From Oscillospiraceae bacterium (lineage in GTDB: Bacteria > Bacillota > Clostridia > Oscillospirales > Acutalibacteraceae), in the NCBI GenBank assembly GCA_031262985.1, contig JAISGQ010000047.1:1-64000 (forward strand): 64,000 bases of DNA, in the 5' to 3' direction. Numbering within the stretch: the stretch's first letter is position 1; each line of letters begins with the position of its first letter. A model generated the notes under the pieces. It saw nothing but the letters and a program-made list of their open reading frames with translations, was not told the origin of the DNA and made no database searches. The position numbers and the translations under genes were made by a program. Below are positions 51,934-60,983 of this stretch, piece after piece.

Positions 51934-52833
51934 TTGAAGTATGTTATAATGGACCTTGAGTGGAACGGCAATCGTTCTCCCATACTCGGCAGGCACTTCA
52001 ATGAAATTATAGAGATAGGCGCGGTTCTTCTCGACGAAAGCCTTAATTATGTGAAGGATTTTTCGGCGTTAATCACGCCTAAATTCAATCACAGAGTTTC
52101 GAGTAGGGTAAAAACTCTCACACACATATCGGATGCCGACCTCAGGTACGCGCGTGAGTTGCCTGAGGTTATCGACCATTTCACCGACTGGCTCGGGGAG
52201 GACGACAACTGCGTAGTAACCTTCGGTACAGGCGACATTCTCGTCCTGCTCGAAAATTTCGAGGTGTACGGCATTGAGAGTGCCATGCAGTTTATGAAGC
52301 ATTACTGCGACCTCCAGCCGCTCTGCGCGGCGGCTATAGAGACCAAGTTCGATTTCCAGCTCAGTCTTGCTGATACTGCGGGAGGCTTGGGGATTGAGTT
52401 TGACGAGCTTGACCAGCACCGTGCGCTTGACGACAGCATAATCTCGGCGGAGTGCTTTGCCGCCGCCTACAGCGCGGAGACCTTCTCCTCCTTTGTATAC
52501 CGCGCGGATGAGGAGTTTTTCAGGCGCGTCACCTTCAAAAACTACTCTCTGACTGACACCGAAAACGAGGCTATAGAACCGCCCATGCTCATGTCCTCCT
52601 GCCCTGTGTGCGGAGCATATCTCAAGCGAACCTCCGCGTTTCGTCAGAAGAGTAGCAGTATACGCGCGGAGTGCTTCTGCGGGAAATGCGGGAAGGAGTA
52701 CGAGGTGCGGCTGTACTTCAAGATGAAGTACGACGGAATCTCCAAGCGGGTGAATGCGGAGGAGAAGACGGCGGCAGAGACAGAGACTACAGTAACGGCG
52801 GCGACTGCGACTGCAACTGCAACTGTAACTTAA
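51934..52833 (+). CDS. DEDDh-family 3'-5' exonuclease with zinc-ribbon tail
   Basis: 299 residues starting at TTG, with GGAGGCGGTTAT before it. The first 185 residues form an RNase T/DnaQ-like exonuclease: MDLEWNG (Asp and Glu), TFGTGDILVLL (Asp), and DQHRALDDSIISA (His and Asp). It would trim DNA or RNA 3' ends; KapD-like proteins are the nearest type. After it come SCPVCGAYL and CFCGKCGKEY, four-cysteine zinc-ribbon pairs. The last 25 residues are Thr/Ala repeats encoded by near-perfect GCGACT/GCAACT hexamers. The stop codon abuts the family 3 repeat R2. Confidence 0.8.
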   Translation: MKYVIMDLEWNGNRSPILGRHFNEIIEIGAVLLDESLNYVKDFSALITPKFNHRVSSRVKTLTHISDADLRYARELPEVIDHFTDWLGEDDNCVVTFGTGDILVLLENFEVYGIESAMQFMKHYCDLQPLCAAAIETKFDFQLSLADTAGGLGIEFDELDQHRALDDSIISAECFAAAYSAETFSSFVYRADEEFFRRVTFKNYSLTDTENEAIEPPMLMSSCPVCGAYLKRTSAFRQKSSSIRAECFCGKCGKEYEVRLYFKMKYDGISKRVNAEEKTAAETETTVTAATATATATVT

Positions 52834-53045
52834 ATCTGTTGCCAAGGAGTTAGAATTTGGGTCAAGCCTTTGTAAAGGCTTGCGGGTTGTTAGGGCAGAG
52901 CCCTGACTCGCTCTCCGCAGAGAGCGAAACACCCCTATCGTCAGAAAAACGCAGGAGGGGCAGTAAAAAATGTCCCTAAGGACATTTTTTACGTAGGGGA
53001 ACCCTCGTCGGGGGTTTCCCTGTGTAGGTCGCCTTGCGACCTACT
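52833..53045. repeat. Modular hairpin repeat (family 3), copy R2
   Basis: It begins AATCTGTTGCCAAGGAGTT at the exonuclease stop codon and carries, in order, AAGCCTTTGTAAAGGCTT, GGGCAGAGCCC, CGCTCTCCGCAGAGAGCG, AATGTCCCTAAGGACATT, CCCTCGTCGGGGGTTT and TAGGTCGCCTTGCGACCTA. It lacks the right terminal repeat seen in R1. It is uninterrupted and so serves as the reference for R3. Confidence 0.75.
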
Positions 53046-53312
53046 TATTACTAAAATCACGGTATCTTTATATCGTTTCCGCAAAATATAACTGCTCCGG
53101 CAACCAATCAAAACCTTGCTTTTCCGGCGGTCTTTCTATTGTCCTGCAATTGTTTGTCATTGCTTGCTTTGCGCCGGCAAAGCAAGGTTCACTGCCTTTC
53201 AAGGCAGTGAAAATCCTCATTTATAATTTACGCAAGGTTTAATTGTCGAAGGAATAGCCCCCTCCGTAACCTCCCTCCTCCATTACCTTCTTTAAAATTT
53301 ACAATATGTCCA
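53046..53312. other. Gap with two further palindromes
   Basis: No gene seen. Two adjacent hairpins are present: TTGCTTTGC-GCC-GGCAAAGCAA and TTCACTGCCTT-TC-AAGGCAGTGAA (about 53164-53211). They resemble the modules of the family 3 repeat in style but not in sequence. Confidence 0.45.
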
Positions 53313-53341
53313 TTGAAAAAACACCGAAAAGGCAGTAGAAT
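53313..53341 (+). promoter_or_regulatory. Promoter of the LCP gene
   Basis: TTGAAA (53313-53318), 17 bases, TAGAAT (53336-53341), 62 bases before the ATG at 53404. Confidence 0.45.
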
Positions 53342-53403
53342 TACTACCGTACAGCTCCATAACAGCAGACAACAATACACATATGCCGAGAGGTGATTTC
53401 TCC

Positions 53404-55269
53404 ATGCCGCGATTTAACGAGCGTTCGGATTCTCCGCGCAACGCGACGCAAAACACAAGAGATACAGCTCCTTCAACGCCTTTGAAGAGAGAAAAATACG
53501 ACAAGAGCTTCAGCCGCTCCAATCAGAGCACGCCTGTCTATGCAGACGAGGCGGGCTTTGCCGACGATTTCGGCAATATGGAGGAGATGGCTGCTCCTCC
53601 CTCACCCTCTCCCTCCGAGAGCGTTCGCGTAGAGCGGCAGAAGAGGCAGGCTACCCCTCCGAGCTTTGACGGAGGCAGAATTGCCGACCCTCCCGCCGCC
53701 GAGTCACAGAAAAAGAGAAGGAGATACGCAAACGGCGACACCCCAACCTTTTCCGCATCTGCCGAGCGACAGCAGAGACCTCAGGAGCAGTCAGCTCGCG
53801 GGGAGGAGATGCCTCCCCCTCCTGTGCGTCCGAAAAAGAAGCGGACGACCGAGTCTGCGGCACTCGCTGCCGAGGAGTTTTCGGCTGCGGATTTTCCGGC
53901 GGAGCAGGGCAAATCCAAGCGGAGCGAGAAATCAAGCTCCGACGTTTACTATGTCCCCTCCATTGAAATAGAGGACGACAAGCGCAGAAGGAGATACAAA
54001 ACGCGAAACAAAAAGCCGTGGAAGATGTGGCAGAAAGCTACTCTCACAGGCTCACTCATAGGCATGACCTTCATCTCCCTCCTCGTTTTTGCCTCGTGGC
54101 AGCTTGTGATGTTCCAGATGAACGCCAACTCACTCGTCGCGGAGTTTGAGGGAAGCGGCAATGTTGACGACTTGACTATAGCTCCCCTCTCGAAGGCGGA
54201 GGAGGACAGCCTTACCGCCATTGAGGAAGCTGTTTTCCAGCCTCCCGACACTCCCGTTATGTCCGACAAGGAGATTATGAATATCCTCTTCATCGGCTCT
54301 GATACGCGGACAGGCAGTGCCACCGCGACGGCGAGAGCGGACGCGATAATGATAATCTCTATAGACAAGAAGCACCAAAAAATCAAGCTTTTGTCGGTAG
54401 TACGCGACCTGTATGTGAGCATACCCGGCTACAAAGGCTCGAAAATCAACAGCGCGTTTAAGTACGGCGGAGTTGAACTGCTCAAAAAGACACTCTCGCA
54501 GAACCTGAGTATAAGCGTTGACAAGCACGTAATTGTCGATTTCAAGGCATTTAAGGCTATAATCAACAAGCTCGGAACGGTGAGCATAACGCTGTCCGAG
54601 GCGGAGGCTAAGTATCTCAGAAATAACAAAATCAAGAAGTTCCCCCGATTTACCAAGGAGGGGACATACGAGATGAACGGCGACGAGGCTCTGATGTTTT
54701 CGAGAATCAGAAAGATTGACAGCGACTTCGGTCGTACCAACCGCCAAAAGGAAGTAGTTGACGCCATCGTCAAGGTGGTCAAGAAGGCTGAGTACTCCGA
54801 TCTCGCGCTTGCGATGTACGACACCTTTCAGTATGTCAGCACCGACTTCTCTCAGGCGGAGCTGTTAGGGCTGATTACTGATGCTCCCACGCTTGTGAAC
54901 TACGAGATAAAGGACCTCACCCTGCCTGTATATGGCACTCACAAGGAGGCTATGATTGGCGGAGTGTCCACTATCATCGCCGATTTGAACCTCAACGCAA
55001 AGCTTGTGCAGAATTTCATATATAAGGATGAGATGAAGTACGCCGACGGCGCGAAGGCGACAGGCGCGAATATCCCCGACCCGGGAGGAATAAATTGGGT
55101 AGCCTCCACGACTACTACCACTACGACAAAAAATTCCGATACGGAAGATACCGAACCCGCCACCACCAAGAAGGCGGAGGCGACCACAACCACAAAGAAA
55201 ACCGAGGCGACTACTGCCGCTCCGACTACCGCCGCACCTGCTCCTACTGAGGCGAACCCCGCGGAATAG
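53404..55269 (+). CDS. LytR-CpsA-Psr (LCP) family protein
   Basis: 621 residues from ATG 53404, preceded by GAGAGGTGATTTCTCC (the ATG at 53383 lacks a site). A long disordered, charged cytoplasmic N-terminus of about 205 residues, one membrane helix (GSLIGMTFISLLVFASWQLV), then the external LCP domain: ILFIGSDTR, ARADAIMIISID, LLSVVRDLYVSIPGYKGSKI and NGDEALMFSRIRK with the conserved Asp and Arg residues. LCP enzymes attach teichoic acids or capsular polymers to peptidoglycan. A Thr-rich tail ends the protein. The N-terminal extension is unusually long. Confidence 0.88.
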   Translation: MPRFNERSDSPRNATQNTRDTAPSTPLKREKYDKSFSRSNQSTPVYADEAGFADDFGNMEEMAAPPSPSPSESVRVERQKRQATPPSFDGGRIADPPAAESQKKRRRYANGDTPTFSASAERQQRPQEQSARGEEMPPPPVRPKKKRTTESAALAAEEFSAADFPAEQGKSKRSEKSSSDVYYVPSIEIEDDKRRRRYKTRNKKPWKMWQKATLTGSLIGMTFISLLVFASWQLVMFQMNANSLVAEFEGSGNVDDLTIAPLSKAEEDSLTAIEEAVFQPPDTPVMSDKEIMNILFIGSDTRTGSATATARADAIMIISIDKKHQKIKLLSVVRDLYVSIPGYKGSKINSAFKYGGVELLKKTLSQNLSISVDKHVIVDFKAFKAIINKLGTVSITLSEAEAKYLRNNKIKKFPRFTKEGTYEMNGDEALMFSRIRKIDSDFGRTNRQKEVVDAIVKVVKKAEYSDLALAMYDTFQYVSTDFSQAELLGLITDAPTLVNYEIKDLTLPVYGTHKEAMIGGVSTIIADLNLNAKLVQNFIYKDEMKYADGAKATGANIPDPGGINWVASTTTTTTTKNSDTEDTEPATTKKAEATTTTKKTEATTAAPTTAAPAPTEANPAE

Positions 55270-55463
55270 GCGGCGGGAGGCGGAACACAGGACGCAGGAG
55301 GGGAGCAAGTGTAGGTGCAGGAGTATTTCCTCCTGCGAGGGAATGTTGGTTTTTCGGGAGCGGGCAAGCGAGAGTTATATACCGAACGTATTGTTTGCTG
55401 ACAATATTACCCATCGGAGTGAATACTGCTCCTCATGTGAGACGTGAGGGAAGATGCACAAGT

Positions 55464-55497
55464 ACAGGCGGCGCGACCGAAAGGTCGCGCCGCCTGT
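55464..55497. terminator. Perfect GC-rich hairpin between convergent genes
   Basis: ACAGGCGGCGCGACC pairs perfectly with GGTCGCGCCGCCTGT around GAAA. It lies between the LCP and HAD genes and likely stops both, though the T runs are weak. Confidence 0.65.
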
Positions 55498-55513
55498 GGG
55501 TTTGTTGTGATTA

Positions 55514-56167
55514 CTACTCCTGCATGATTGCGTAGGACAGCTCTGTGACGGAATCGACAATCACGGTTGCGCCTGCGGTTTCCAACTCGCCGCGAGAACC
55601 GTATCCCCATATCACGCCGATACTGTCAATGCCGTTCTCCTTTGCGCCTATGATGTCGTGTTTGCGGTCGCCTATCATGACTGCCTTATCTTTCGGGAGG
55701 TTCAGAGCTTCCATTATGTACGCAATTATATCTCCTTTTTTTGACATACTCCCGTCCAACTCCGAGCCTTTTATAAAGTCGAAATATTTTGTAAGGTCAA
55801 AGTAATCCAAAATCCGTTTTGCAAAAACCGTAGGCTTTGAAGTAGCAAGAATTATTTTGTAATTACCGTGTTTCAAAGTCTCCAACAAACCGGCAATCTC
55901 ATCATACAAAGCATTTTCAAAGATACCTTTATCGGCAAAATATTCTCTGTATTTGTTCACCGCCTCCATCGACTTTTGTTTGTCAAACCCGTAATATTCT
56001 TCAAAAGACGTTTGAAGCGGAGGACCGATAAAGCAGGTTAAATCATCCCTGTTTTCGATGTGTATACCGAAGCTCTCAAGCGAATAGGCTACCGAATTAG
56101 TGATACCTTCTTTTGGGTCGGTTAAAGTGCCGTCTAAATCAAACAAGCAAATTTCATATCGCGCCAA
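55514..56167 (-). CDS. HAD-superfamily phosphatase, phosphoglycolate phosphatase-like
   Basis: 217 residues. HAD motif I FDLDGTLTD (10-18) with nucleophile and acid/base Asp, motif II in IILATSKPTVFA, motif III Lys in the NLPKDKAVM region, motif IV VMIGDRKHDIIGAKENG. The cap domain is of the helical beta-PGM/PGP type. It should dephosphorylate a small sugar phosphate or phosphoglycolate; the substrate is not determined by sequence. Composition is more AT-rich than its neighbours. The ATG lacks a strong ribosome site (GGAGATCTGACG before it). Confidence 0.85.
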   Translation of the reverse strand: MARYEICLFDLDGTLTDPKEGITNSVAYSLESFGIHIENRDDLTCFIGPPLQTSFEEYYGFDKQKSMEAVNKYREYFADKGIFENALYDEIAGLLETLKHGNYKIILATSKPTVFAKRILDYFDLTKYFDFIKGSELDGSMSKKGDIIAYIMEALNLPKDKAVMIGDRKHDIIGAKENGIDSIGVIWGYGSRGELETAGATVIVDSVTELSYAIMQE

Positions 56168-56220
56168 TCGTCAGATCTCCTTTTTGCAGTGATGTCCACT
56201 GCATATAAATTTTTGGTTTC

Positions 56221-57048
56221 TCACAGCCATCTCCCGCAGCATTTCTTGAACTTTATCTCGCTTCCGCAGGGGCATAGGTCATTTCTCCCGATTTTTTCGC
56301 CAAAATCGTAGTCCGAACCGTCACTGAAAACCCGCCAACGGGAGATATCCTCTATCATATCGCGGACATAGCGTCCCCACGGATCTTCTCTCATCTTTTC
56401 GGCGGCGTTTTCTCTTGTCGTTTCATTAAGAGCTTTTTGCCATGTATCAAAAGTTTCCCTAATACTGCTTACGTGCGTTTTGTAGTATTGTTTTGCTGTA
56501 TCGGAGAACTCGTCCAGATGCAAATCAGAACAATCGCTGAGAGCCAGTTCGTAGAAAAAGTCGTCCTCGTCTGTCTTTTCGAGTATTTCAGAATAAAGAT
56601 TAATAAGAAAATCTCTCTCAATATCTCCCTCGGCAAACATTATATTCAGCGAGTGGAGTGCTGTGTGACGTGCAAAGTCGAAAAGGGTGTCATCTAATAT
56701 AACCTCTTTAATCAGAGGGATATCCTCTCTCGCGGCACACGATGCCAGAACGCTTGAACAGCCATCTGTCAGGATATCGCCAAGCAGATAATCCAACTCA
56801 GCCTCGTCCAGACGGAGTATTTCGAGGAGGTACGGCACGGCTTTTCGTTCGCGAAACTCGGCGAGCGGGAACATCGCGTATTCGATACTGCCCTCGTAGT
56901 CGAGTGTGGAGGCGCGTTTCAGCCGTCTCAGAAGCCTCGGAATCGCCTCATCCTTATGTTCGCGAATACATTCAAACTCCGCACGTGGCAGCCTCGGATA
57001 GACTATAGTTGTATTTTTGAAAGCTGTTTTCAAATCCATACTTTTCAT
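56221..57048 (-). CDS. SEC-C motif protein, DUF1186-like
   Basis: 275 residues. The body is helical with HEAT-like repeats (IPRLLRRLKRASTLDYEGSI, AVPYLLEILRLDEAELDYLL), matching DUF1186 in style. The C-terminus is a SEC-C zinc motif, IGRNDLCPCGSEIKFKKCCG, as at the end of SecA, which binds SecB or ribosomes. A stress or translation-linked role is known only loosely for the family. ATG 57039 is an alternative start. Confidence 0.75.
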   Translation of the reverse strand: MKSMDLKTAFKNTTIVYPRLPRAEFECIREHKDEAIPRLLRRLKRASTLDYEGSIEYAMFPLAEFRERKAVPYLLEILRLDEAELDYLLGDILTDGCSSVLASCAAREDIPLIKEVILDDTLFDFARHTALHSLNIMFAEGDIERDFLINLYSEILEKTDEDDFFYELALSDCSDLHLDEFSDTAKQYYKTHVSSIRETFDTWQKALNETTRENAAEKMREDPWGRYVRDMIEDISRWRVFSDGSDYDFGEKIGRNDLCPCGSEIKFKKCCGRWL

Positions 57049-57078
57049 CTCGATTTTAAGTTTATTTTGGTGAGAATA

Positions 57079-57165
57079 CTAAATTAACCCTCAAACAATT
57101 AAGTGTCCACGGGCGAAAACCGCACAAATCCAAGCTTTTCGCCCGTGTTTTCTAAGTCAATTAAC
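57079..57165. repeat. MITE-like element, family 1, copy C
   Basis: 87 bp; ends CTAAATTAACCC and AAGTCAATTAAC, arms CACGGGCGAAAA/TTTTCGCCCGTG, TA at both sides (57077-57078 and 57166-57167). It is shorter than A and B because the right arm lacks about ten bases between hairpin and end. Confidence 0.75.
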
Positions 57166-57190
57166 TATAGGACTATACTCCCGCAGCATA

Positions 57191-58609
57191 TTAAAAATTC
57201 ATGAGCAGGTCATTAATTATCGGCATTAACAATGTTAAAGCAACATTCATAGCAATGATGCATACAAGCACTAAATTCCACGCGGAGGAAAAGAAATGCG
57301 CGTATCGGCGCTTGACATACTGCGTCTTAATTTCGGGGGAGTCCTTCGGGAAATCAAGCCTCTTTATGTTTGTTATAAAAATTATAATCGAACCCAATAT
57401 CACGAGAATACCGAACGCAAAATCAAAATACTCAAGCGCGGTTGACATTGTGGGGTCCTTTATAAGGGCATTCGCGTAGGTCAGTATCGTAGCGAATGCG
57501 TTGTTGATAAAGTGCAGCAGAATACACACTCTGAGAGAACCCGTCTTAACCGCGACGTAGGCGAGGACAACTCCTATACCCATGGCAAAGGGAATCTGCT
57601 GTAAATTGCCGTGAATCAAGCCGAACATTAGGGAGGAGACAATCATCGCGAAGGCAAGTCCGTATCTCCGAAGCCCCATGAGTATAGCTCCGCGGAACAT
57701 AATCTCCTCAGTGATAGGCGCGATTACACACAGCATAATGGCGTAAACTATCAGATATGGGATACTCATCTCGCCAATCTCCGAGGCGGCTATTTCCATT
57801 CCGGGGATAAACTGCGCAAGGAAGGAGTAGATATACTGCCAGATGTAGTTGATAGCCAATATCACAACTGCCGCCTTGAACACAAAGGCGGGCGTCGCAT
57901 TCTGTGACTTGCCGAGGAGAGCGGAGAATTTGATATCTCTCTTTTTAGCGTAGAACAAAAAGGGAATCATATTGCCTGCAAGCAGTCCGAGTGACATTGC
58001 TATAATTATTATAGTATTCAAATCGCCGTCTACGGCATCTAATAAAAAATCAGAGAACGAAGCTTCGGAGGAGGCAAATAACAACACGAACGATATAATC
58101 AAAATAATTAACATAACAAACACAGAGATAAGCTCTCTCACAAGCAGTGTTCCGCCCACACGTCCGCAATCTTTCCGAAACAGTTCCTTCGCGGTTGGCG
58201 GCTGAACATACACAATCGGCTGCTGAGGCGCAACGTAGCCGGTTTGAGGAGGATAGTATCCCTGCGGATATACAGGAGGCATGGTCTGAGCAGGATAAAC
58301 AGGCTGCTGAGGTGGATATACAGGTTGCTGCGTAGGATAAACAGGCTGCTGAGGCGGGCAGTAAGTCCCCTCATTCACATTAGGAAGCTGAGTGTAAACC
58401 TGCGGCGGTATCTGCCCTGCCTGCGGCGGATAATACTCCTGCCGGTCATAGATCGGCGCAGTTTGCTGAGCGTATCCCTCCTGCACAGGCGGATAGGCAG
58501 ATTGCACCTGCGGCGGTATCTCCTGTGTGAAGTTCTGCCGAGGAGGAATCTCCTGCGCTGAGTTCTGCAAAGGGTTTTGATTTTCAGATTGATTGTGATT
58601 GTTTTCCAT
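57191..58609 (-). CDS. CPBP-family intramembrane metalloprotease with Pro/Gln-rich N-terminus
   Basis: 472 residues from ATG 58609 (AGGGGACACAAATAAT before it). The N-terminal 135 residues are disordered and cytoplasmic, with repeats of the form QQPVYP(T/P/A). Eight or so membrane helices follow. CPBP/CAAX protease motifs are present: ITEEIMFRGAILMGLRRYG (EExxxR) and FGLIHGN, plus NNAFAT. Members process prenylated proteins in eukaryotes and have peptide-maturation or immunity roles in bacteria; the target here is unknown. It has its own promoter, divergent from an MFS gene. Confidence 0.85.
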   Translation of the reverse strand: MENNHNQSENQNPLQNSAQEIPPRQNFTQEIPPQVQSAYPPVQEGYAQQTAPIYDRQEYYPPQAGQIPPQVYTQLPNVNEGTYCPPQQPVYPTQQPVYPPQQPVYPAQTMPPVYPQGYYPPQTGYVAPQQPIVYVQPPTAKELFRKDCGRVGGTLLVRELISVFVMLIILIISFVLLFASSEASFSDFLLDAVDGDLNTIIIIAMSLGLLAGNMIPFLFYAKKRDIKFSALLGKSQNATPAFVFKAAVVILAINYIWQYIYSFLAQFIPGMEIAASEIGEMSIPYLIVYAIMLCVIAPITEEIMFRGAILMGLRRYGLAFAMIVSSLMFGLIHGNLQQIPFAMGIGVVLAYVAVKTGSLRVCILLHFINNAFATILTYANALIKDPTMSTALEYFDFAFGILVILGSIIIFITNIKRLDFPKDSPEIKTQYVKRRYAHFFSSAWNLVLVCIIAMNVALTLLMPIINDLLMNF

Positions 58610-58673
58610 ATTATTTGTGTCCCCTTTCCATAATTTTTGTAATTTGCGGGGTAATATAATGTGTGTTGTTATA

Positions 58674-58703
58674 ATAATACAGTTTTTGCTGAACTTTGTC
58701 AAC
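58674..58703 (-). promoter_or_regulatory. Promoter of the CPBP protease gene
   Basis: On the minus strand TTGACA (58703-58698), 18 bases, TATTAT (58679-58674), 65 bases before the ATG. Confidence 0.5.
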
Positions 58704-58809
58704 TTAATAGGATAAAGTTCAAATTTTGCGCTGTTTTGTAACTTGTTTGTCCCTCTTATCTGTGGTAAAATCTCTGTCATAACAGAACAACCGAGAGGAT
58801 GTATAAACA

Positions 58810-60006
58810 GTGTTTACAATTTTGTTAATTATAATCTATCTTTCTTTTATCAGTCTGGGACTGCCCGATTCGCTGCTCGGAGCGGCGTGGCCTGCAATGC
58901 AGATGAGCTTGGGGCTGCCCGTATCGGCGGCGGGGATATTGTCGATTACCGTGTCGGCGGGAACGGTAGTGTCCAGCCTAATGAGTACGCGGCTCATACG
59001 GAAATTCGGAACAGGAGTACTCACCTCGGTGAGCGTAGCAATTACGGCAATCTCCCTGCTGGGATTCGGCTTGTCGCAATCGCTCTTTGTGCTGTGCCTC
59101 TGCTCCATTCCTCTCGGTCTCGGAGCGGGAACGGTGGACGCGGCACTAAACAATTTCGTCGCCCTCCACTACACCGCGCGGCACATGAACTGGCTCCACT
59201 GCTTCTGGGGAGTAGGAGCAACGGTAGGTCCTTCCATCATGTCGTTTTGGCTCGCGAAAAACAACAACTGGTCGGCGGGATACCTCGCCATAGCACTCCT
59301 CCAGTTTGCCCTCGTCGCAGTTTTGTTCATCTCTGTGCCGCTGTGGAAGAAGGTGTCCTCCCTCAAATCGGCACAGGCGGGTGAGGAGGATTCTAATGCG
59401 GAGGAGATAATAAACGTGCCGCTCTTTAGGGCGTTCAAGGTAAAAAATGCCTTCGCCGCACTTTTTGCGTTCTTCTTCTACTGCTCCGTGGAGGCGACAG
59501 CCGGCTTGTGGATAGGAAGCTACGCGGTGGAGAAATACGCCGTCTCCACAGAAACGGCGGCGGTGTGGACCTCTGTTTTCTTTTTCGGGATTACAGCGGG
59601 ACGCTTCGTTTCGGGGCTTGCCGCCGATAAATTAAGTACCAAGGCTCTCATAAGAGCGGGCGAGTTTGGCATAATAGCGGGAGTTGCCGTAATGCTCCTC
59701 CCTTTGCCGGAGTGGAAGCTGCCGCTCGCCGCTCTCGTACTCGGCGTTTCCTGCGCGCCAATCTTCCCCTCCATGATACACCGCACTCCGCAGGTATTCG
59801 GCAAGGCGCGTTCTCAGTCGATGATGGGTATGCAGATGGCGTTCGCCTACATCGGAACTACCGCTATGCCGCCCCTGTTCGGGCTGACAGCGGAGTATAT
59901 TTCCATCTCCTCCCTGCCGATATATATGCTTGTATGCGCGGTGTTTATGGCGATTTGCTGTGAATATGTGTCGCGCAGTGCGGGTGCTGTATCAGTTGAC
60001 AAGTGA
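58810..60006 (+). CDS. Major facilitator superfamily transporter
   Basis: 398 residues starting at GTG (AGAGGATGTATAAACA before it). Twelve hydrophobic helices in two halves, starting FTILLIIIYLSFISLGLPDS; a cytoplasmic loop rich in Glu and Lys lies near residue 190-205. The LPDSLLGAAWPAMQ start and the FHxFWGVGATVGP-like LHCFWGVGATVGPSI segment recall the FucP/sugar-type branch of MFS proteins. The substrate cannot be fixed. It is divergent from the CPBP gene. Confidence 0.85.
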   Translation: MFTILLIIIYLSFISLGLPDSLLGAAWPAMQMSLGLPVSAAGILSITVSAGTVVSSLMSTRLIRKFGTGVLTSVSVAITAISLLGFGLSQSLFVLCLCSIPLGLGAGTVDAALNNFVALHYTARHMNWLHCFWGVGATVGPSIMSFWLAKNNNWSAGYLAIALLQFALVAVLFISVPLWKKVSSLKSAQAGEEDSNAEEIINVPLFRAFKVKNAFAALFAFFFYCSVEATAGLWIGSYAVEKYAVSTETAAVWTSVFFFGITAGRFVSGLAADKLSTKALIRAGEFGIIAGVAVMLLPLPEWKLPLAALVLGVSCAPIFPSMIHRTPQVFGKARSQSMMGMQMAFAYIGTTAMPPLFGLTAEYISISSLPIYMLVCAVFMAICCEYVSRSAGAVSVDK

Positions 60007-60104
60007 CAGGCGGCAGGCGGCAGACAAGGTTTTTAAAGGGTTGCCAAAGCAATAATTAACTACAAGAGAAATTACTGCTCAATTCAAATTGGGAGGAATA
60101 TATT

Positions 60105-60788
60105 ATGCTTAAATTTCTTGGAAACGGCTCTTGTTTTAATACGGAGGTGGGAAACAACTCCTGCTATTATTACAATCCTGAGGACAAATCAATACTGCTG
60201 ATAGATTGTGGAGAAAGCGTATTTGAAAGAATAATGAAAAGAAAGCTGCTCGGCAATGTGCAGACTGTCGATATATTAATAACTCACCTTCACTCAGACC
60301 ACGCGGGGAGTTTGCCTTCCTTGCTGTTTGCCTGTCAGTTCGGCTTACAGATAAAGCCTACTGTAATATATCCCGAAAAAGAAGTCATTTCGGATTATTT
60401 GAGAACAACGGGAAATGAGCAGGATGAGTTTCTGTTAGCGACTCCCGAGGAGTACGAGAGGTTCGATATTCGGTATGTCCGGCAGAACCACAGCAAATTT
60501 ATAAACGCTTTCGGATATTTGCTGTGTATAGACGGCAAAACGATATACTACAGCGGAGACGCTCACGACATAAATCCTGAGATATTAAACAAGCTTAACG
60601 TCGGTGAGATAGACGAGTTTTATCAGGATGTTACCCGATACGACAACTCCGCTCATTTGAATATTGACAGATTAAATGAAATCGTACTGCCGAAAAACAG
60701 AGACAAGGTTATATGTATGCACTTTGATGATGGTTTCACAAAGGAAAAAGCAAGAGAATTGGGATTCAAGTGTGCAGAAACAGAATAG
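60105..60788 (+). CDS. MBL-fold hydrolase, RNase Z-like branch
   Basis: 227 residues. LGNGSCFNTEVGNNSCYYY opens the fold; ITHLHSDHAGSLPSL is the HxHxDH zinc site; IYYSGDAHD and ICMHFDDG provide the remaining ligands. The N-terminal layout resembles RNase Z and phosphodiesterase-like MBL proteins, but it is too short for tRNase Z and lacks its exosite arm. Soluble, cytoplasmic, substrate unknown. TGGGAGGAATATATT precedes ATG. Confidence 0.8.
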   Translation: MLKFLGNGSCFNTEVGNNSCYYYNPEDKSILLIDCGESVFERIMKRKLLGNVQTVDILITHLHSDHAGSLPSLLFACQFGLQIKPTVIYPEKEVISDYLRTTGNEQDEFLLATPEEYERFDIRYVRQNHSKFINAFGYLLCIDGKTIYYSGDAHDINPEILNKLNVGEIDEFYQDVTRYDNSAHLNIDRLNEIVLPKNRDKVICMHFDDGFTKEKARELGFKCAETE

Positions 60789-60799
60789 GCGGAGCAGTA

Positions 60800-60893
60800 T
60801 AAATTACTCCGTAACAATAAGCATCTGCGGGCAAAAGCCGCACAAATCAGGGGCTTTTGCCCGTGTTTTCTTGTTGTTTTCCAAGTGAATAAC
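60800..60893. repeat. MITE-like element, family 1, copy D (degenerate)
   Basis: About 94 bp. The central arms CGGGCAAAAGCC/GGCTTTTGCCCG and the right end AAGTGAATAAC resemble copies A-C; the left end TAAATTACTCC has lost symmetry. The core CCGCACAAATC is shared. Probably the oldest copy in this group. Confidence 0.6.
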
Positions 60894-60924
60894 TATACAG
60901 CAGACAAACGAATTGTAATTAAGT

Positions 60925-60957
60925 GGGTGCGGCAAAATAAACTTGCCGCACCCTTTT
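60925..60957. terminator. Terminator between convergent genes
   Basis: GGGTGCGGCAA (60925-60935) pairs with TTGCCGCACCC (60943-60953), followed by TTTT. It serves the MBL gene and perhaps the opposing lipoprotein gene. Confidence 0.75.
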
Positions 60958-60983
60958 GTGTATATCTATTGATTACAGCAGAA

